NCBI GenBank assembly: GCA_900708905.1 | Contig: CAADRB010000024.1 | Location: 1,460,723-1,524,722, forward strand | Source: Hymenolepis diminuta | Lineage: Eukaryota > Platyhelminthes > Cestoda > Cyclophyllidea > Hymenolepididae | Direction: 5' to 3' | Length of the DNA: 64,000 bases | Shown: in pieces, positions 59,474 through 64,000 of the stretch | How positions within the stretch are numbered: position 1 is the first letter of the stretch | How the letters are laid out: each line of letters starts with the position of its first letter | Position numbers and translations under genes: made by a program | Notes under the pieces: model-generated | Database searches by the model: none | Told to the model about the DNA's origin: nothing | The model's input: only the letters and a program-made list of their open reading frames with translations

Positions 59474-62400
59474 GTACGTTTATAAACCTTCCCTTTAATT
59501 AAGAGTTTTTCCCATTAATCACCATGACTAACCCAAGATTACTTTGCAACCAAAAGCTTTGGGTATTACTCCATCAAAATTAACACACACTTTATACGTG
59601 CCATTGGTGTACTTTTCAGCGAGTTCTAACCGGATGGATTCTCCCAATTAGCCTAATAAAAAAAGAAACAACTGTTCTTCCCTATTTCGAGTGGAATTCA
59701 ATTAGCTACCAGTAATTTTATTGTCCTATGTGTTCAGATGCATATTCTGCTATCCATGGAAATCTCTGTAGAGCTAACCATTTTATAGCAGTTAAATGAC
59801 AAGTCTCAAATACAAAAATGAGAATTTGAAAAAGGAGAACAAGTCCAATCGGAAATTACGATAAAGAAATCGTGTTGGAATCAACTTTCACCGAATAAGC
59901 AGGTAACTGGTAGTGTCTATTTGAGCTAAAACAAACGAGAAGTAAGAGGTTCTATAGAAGCGTGAAACAGCCATTCTATTGGGAGCCTAAAAAATGAAGT
60001 CTACCTAGGCTGTCACGATCCTCATCACACAAAAAGATGAAATGAAAATAAGTTTGAGACGAGCAGGGTTTACCAAGGAAATGAACAAGAACTACGTGAA
60101 GGTTATGGCGGATGGACCGATAGATCGAGGCGTAAACGAAAACGCGAGTTCTTGAAATGGAGAATGAAAGACTACGATCAATATGAAGGGGAAAGGGAGC
60201 GGGTTAGTGGCTAATTATGCATGTTCATGTGTTAATCAGAGTTTGCCTGACCTCAGACTGCAAATAGCTTTGTGAATCACCTACCTCGAGCCCAATTACG
60301 ACCTACGATAATACAACTAGCATTATCTGCTTTAAGATAGTTAAATTTTAAATGAACATTTGAAATGCTTGCCGTTCATTGCCTATTTGCCGAATTCACT
60401 TCAATATATAAACAGCACTCCTTGATGCTCGAATTGGAAAGGAAAATGGGGATATCTGAATGTTTACTTTCCCGTGGATTTATAGCTTGAGACGCAATAA
60501 AACAGCGCTTTTGTGTGTTGACTAATAGCAAATTTATGAGTCTAGTATACTGCAGTCTACTGTTCCCTCTTATCTTGAAATAATGCACATGTCGGAAGGC
60601 AATATTCCCTTTCCTAATGTTTATGCCCTTACTACTAAGGTAAGTACCCTGCTCTATGGCCCATATATCATTACTTCTTTCACTTTTTACGATTATGTCA
60701 CATGGCAAACAAAAGAGTAACATGGTTAGCAAGACCAGACGTCAAAAGTAAATGGTTTTTAATTGAAATTTTGTTGGTTGTCGGAATATATATCGACAAT
60801 ACGGTTATAGTAATAACACACTTGATTTCGGAAGCTTCTAATGAAAAATAATGTATTCGTTGCTTAAAATCTCCATCGGCGTATTTGTATAATTTTATAA
60901 AACGGTTGCGTTCATTTGATTTAGAGAAGTACATTTCGTGAACGAATTGCTTCTTGCTCCAGCGCTGGGTCTCTGTTCTGTTACCAAGCGTAATTCCTCC
61001 AAATGTATTTAAATTTTCTTAATAACGGATTAAGTGATGAATTCGATTGATGGTTAAAAACCTTAATTCATCTATTGAAGCATAAGAGTCCATTTCGTAA
61101 AGTTTTTCTGTTAAAAATTAGGGCGTCTCGCCATCAATCTACTGAACAGAATTAACTAAGGTGGTTAGGTACTTCCCTCTATTTGATGCCCACCGGCATA
61201 GTTCGATATTATAGCCTCTAATGTGTCAGATTGTTAGAGCGATTTGAATACTCTCGATGCGTTTAATATTATCTGAAATTACTAAAATGCTATCCGTTGT
61301 AATCTTACTGCAATCTGTTAGGTTCTCTAACTTTCAATTGTCAGCGCCATCCACACACTCCTCTACTTCCGCAGCATAAAAATTGCATTATTTTGGAGGT
61401 TCATTAATGCTTCATGCAAATCCGCAACATCTTTTGGTATTTTTTAATTAATGCATCGAGGGTTTAATGGAATATTTAATTAAGAGGTACACAGAGGCGT
61501 AGCGTGATTTGATTAATTTGCGAATATCAGTCTTTTACGCATAACTGAGAAAAGAATCTCCAAAGGCAGATGAAACTCACCAGTTTATATCTAATGCGAA
61601 CTAGATCACATGTGAGGAAAGAAAATTGAACACGCATAATCGATTGTGGAAAGTTCAAGTATTCTACCGAAATGTGCACAAAATTATTCGATCAAATACG
61701 GTCGAGAAATTGATCATGTCTTTTATTTACCATTGCTCTGTTATCCTCCTACATTCGTACCAACTTAGGTGAGTTTATAATTATTTATTTGTGCCGTAAT
61801 AAATAGATTTTTTAGATTTTTTCAAATTTAAGCTTCCTTTGTGCTTCGCCTCTTTCTTGACCATCTCAATTTCTGTATCCATCTCACAATCTACGTAATG
61901 TACGGAAGTAATGGAAGTAAGAAGTAATACGGAATTTGCAGAAAATTGCCGCGTTTAGTGTCCTGCTTATTATCGTTCAGAATGACTAAGCTATGGATCT
62001 ATTTAAAGCATATTTGATGTAGAGATTAATTAACTTGATAAAGATTGATATCAGTTAGGGTTAGGGATGGTAAAATATGGGTTTAAAATCATCAAAGCCC
62101 CAGGACACCTTCGATATCTACGAAATCTTCTATCAAGGAAATTCGAATCAACGTCCATAAAAGTTTGATATATTAGATGAAATTTTATGACAGGATACAA
62201 AGAACGCATTTGCACTTATCAGTTCGTCTTTGGATACATTCATTTTAAAATGTACGGCAAAAGAACACGAGTTTTCATGTCACGTGATACCTGTGTTTAT
62301 TTTTTAATCCACGACGAGATTTAAACTTGTCCTTTTCAACTTTCTGTCTTCGAGGCATCTGTTTATACAAATAAGTGAGGTCAAGTATCTATTACTGCAG

Positions 62401-64000
62401 GATATCTGCTTACCTAATTAAGAGTGTAGAAATTGGCTTATGGATATTTTTGACGCAAAGATAAGTCTTCCGTAAAATTTCGTATATGCAAAGAGAAATG
62501 GAAGCATGGCGTTCAAAAGGAATTGAAGAATGTAATTACTCGCATTTCCGCAGTTCTTATCATAATTCGAAATTTCAATATTGATAAATTGTCAGTAGAG
62601 GGATGAGTCTTGAGTTTTAAATTTTGTTCCATTAGCAAAAAAGATTTAAAATTTAATTAATATCAAGCATGATTATCTGATCTGGGAGAGTTGGCCTAAT
62701 CCTGCTTTTTTCTCTGTCGGGAAATGACCAGAAGTCCCGATACTTTTTCTGACAAATTTAACTGTTCCAGAATAAATTTCTTATCTGATTCCGCAAGAGC
62801 TCGCGGAAATTATAAATTAATTGAAAACGACAGTCTATAATTTCAGAAGAAATGTTTCAGCCGCTTTTCTAAAAATAACTGATTTTTCATTTATTAAACC
62901 AAAAATAAACAGTTAGAAGAACGTTATTTAGGAAATTACTTCGAGTTGTAATTTTAGTAGGTGCAAATCTTGGCATATATATACTTACAGGTCTGTAAGC
63001 ATAAAAATGCAAGTGGATTCACCTCCAACCTTTCAAACTCGGTTGTAAGATTTTGTCAGCCTTCAAGTGTATTAGAAGTGTCTGTGAAAAACGAGATAGC
63101 GAATAAATAGAAGCGAACATTCGTCTTCGAAACAGGACACTTGGTTTAGACGGGAACGTAAATCAAACGGACTGCCTCAAATACTCTCGAGCCATGAATG
63201 CTTTTATGACAGCGAAACACCCTAGTATGTTCATAAGGACTCGCAGATCTCCTTACCCAAACTGTCACAGAGTAACTCACAGAGGGCTCAAAATCAGAAA
63301 ACTCATCTCGGTGTCATCTATTTAGTGTTTTATTACAAATTTTTCTTCCTGCCTCTCTATCTCCTCTCCCACAACTATCCAATATTAGTCTTCCGAGTTC
63401 AGTAAAGGCTGCTGTATCCTGCTAGGCCCGAGAAGGTCGTTAAATCTGTAAGTAAATAGCTCTCTTCTAACTTGGTCGAACTCTTAAGGTAGCTTTGATG
63501 CTGGAATTACTGTTCCATTACACTAATTACAATCCAAGTCGTTTAGGAATCCCTGAAGTTTCACTCTCATTTCTCCTGAGTAACTGTCACATTTAATGTT
63601 ATACATTTAATCATATCTTTGCTTACCTCTTTTGATCCGACTGGTTTAACATAATCCTTGTTGGCCAAAGTGTTTTGGATTTTACGAGCTCATATTTAAC
63701 TAAACCACCCGTTAATTTGATTGCCCTGAGATTCAAAGTGATAACTAATGTGATTTGAGAACAAGAGAACGCGGCTGTTTAATTTTAAATTTGATTTCTA
63801 AAATACTAATAAGTCTTTACTTCCTCGGCCTCGGTAACTTCATAAGAGTCAAGGATTTCCCAAATGACCATATTGACATAACCAACGACAAACTTCTTGA
63901 AAGGCAAATTAAACTTGATTTGGTTGTCTGAAAATTCATATTAGTATCTTAAAGTGCACATTTTATACTGGAACAATTTTAATCTTTTGAGAGTTATTGA
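59474..64000 (+). other. Start of the next spectrin intron, no exon found
   Basis: At least 4.5 kb without a plus-strand spectrin-like frame. Small minus-strand open frames (60376-60934) show no domain. The region is AT-rich with no clear repeat. If the gene instead ended nearby, a terminal exon with PH domain and stop should be visible, and none is. Confidence 0.55.

Noticed and set aside
60376..60934. Two overlapping minus-strand open frames of 118 and 78 codons
   Set aside because: No domain, unusual composition and location inside the terminal spectrin intron; most likely chance frames.

Overview
The window is nuclear DNA of an invertebrate animal: AT-rich, intron-bearing genes, standard genetic code, no bacterial features. 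I infer a flatworm (Platyhelminthes), perhaps a tapeworm. The reasons are gene content, a sharp class of introns about 65-85 nt long beside kilobase introns, and splice-acceptor-like sequences directly before all three start codons, as spliced-leader trans-splicing would leave. The phylum is an inference, not a reading.

Layout. (1) 1-14284 holds no exon I can support. It is read as a large intron of a minus-strand NOVA-type KH-domain RNA-binding gene. It carries SINE copies, four G-rich tracts, and a compact GC-richer island at about 2.15-2.8 kb with two perfect inverted repeats. (2) 14285-14743 (minus) holds the first two coding exons of NOVA. (3) 14744-15147 is a 404-base divergent promoter. 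(4) 15148-18525 (plus) is a complete six-exon NUDCD3 gene of 360 codons plus stop. (5) 18526-21659 is intergenic. (6) 21676-59473 (plus) is a giant gene assembled here as 56 coding exons and 3970 codons, all in phase: two calponin-homology domains, spectrin repeats, and an SH3 domain at about residues 876-936. This is the architecture of beta-heavy spectrin (karst / SMA-1 / SPTBN5). It runs off the window without its C-terminal PH domain or stop. (7) 59474-64000 appears to be the start of its next intron.

Biology. Beta-heavy spectrin pairs with alpha-spectrin in the apical membrane skeleton, NUDCD3 is a dynein-related co-chaperone, and NOVA regulates neuronal splicing. Apart from the shared NOVA/NUDCD3 promoter, nothing in the sequence suggests the three work together.

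I found no clear novel genetic system. The observations most worth checking are a tRNA-derived SINE family, the island with two hairpins (one carrying paired nuclear-receptor half-sites), the shared AG-before-ATG signature, a 43-nt intron inside the SH3 domain, and a GC-AG intron.
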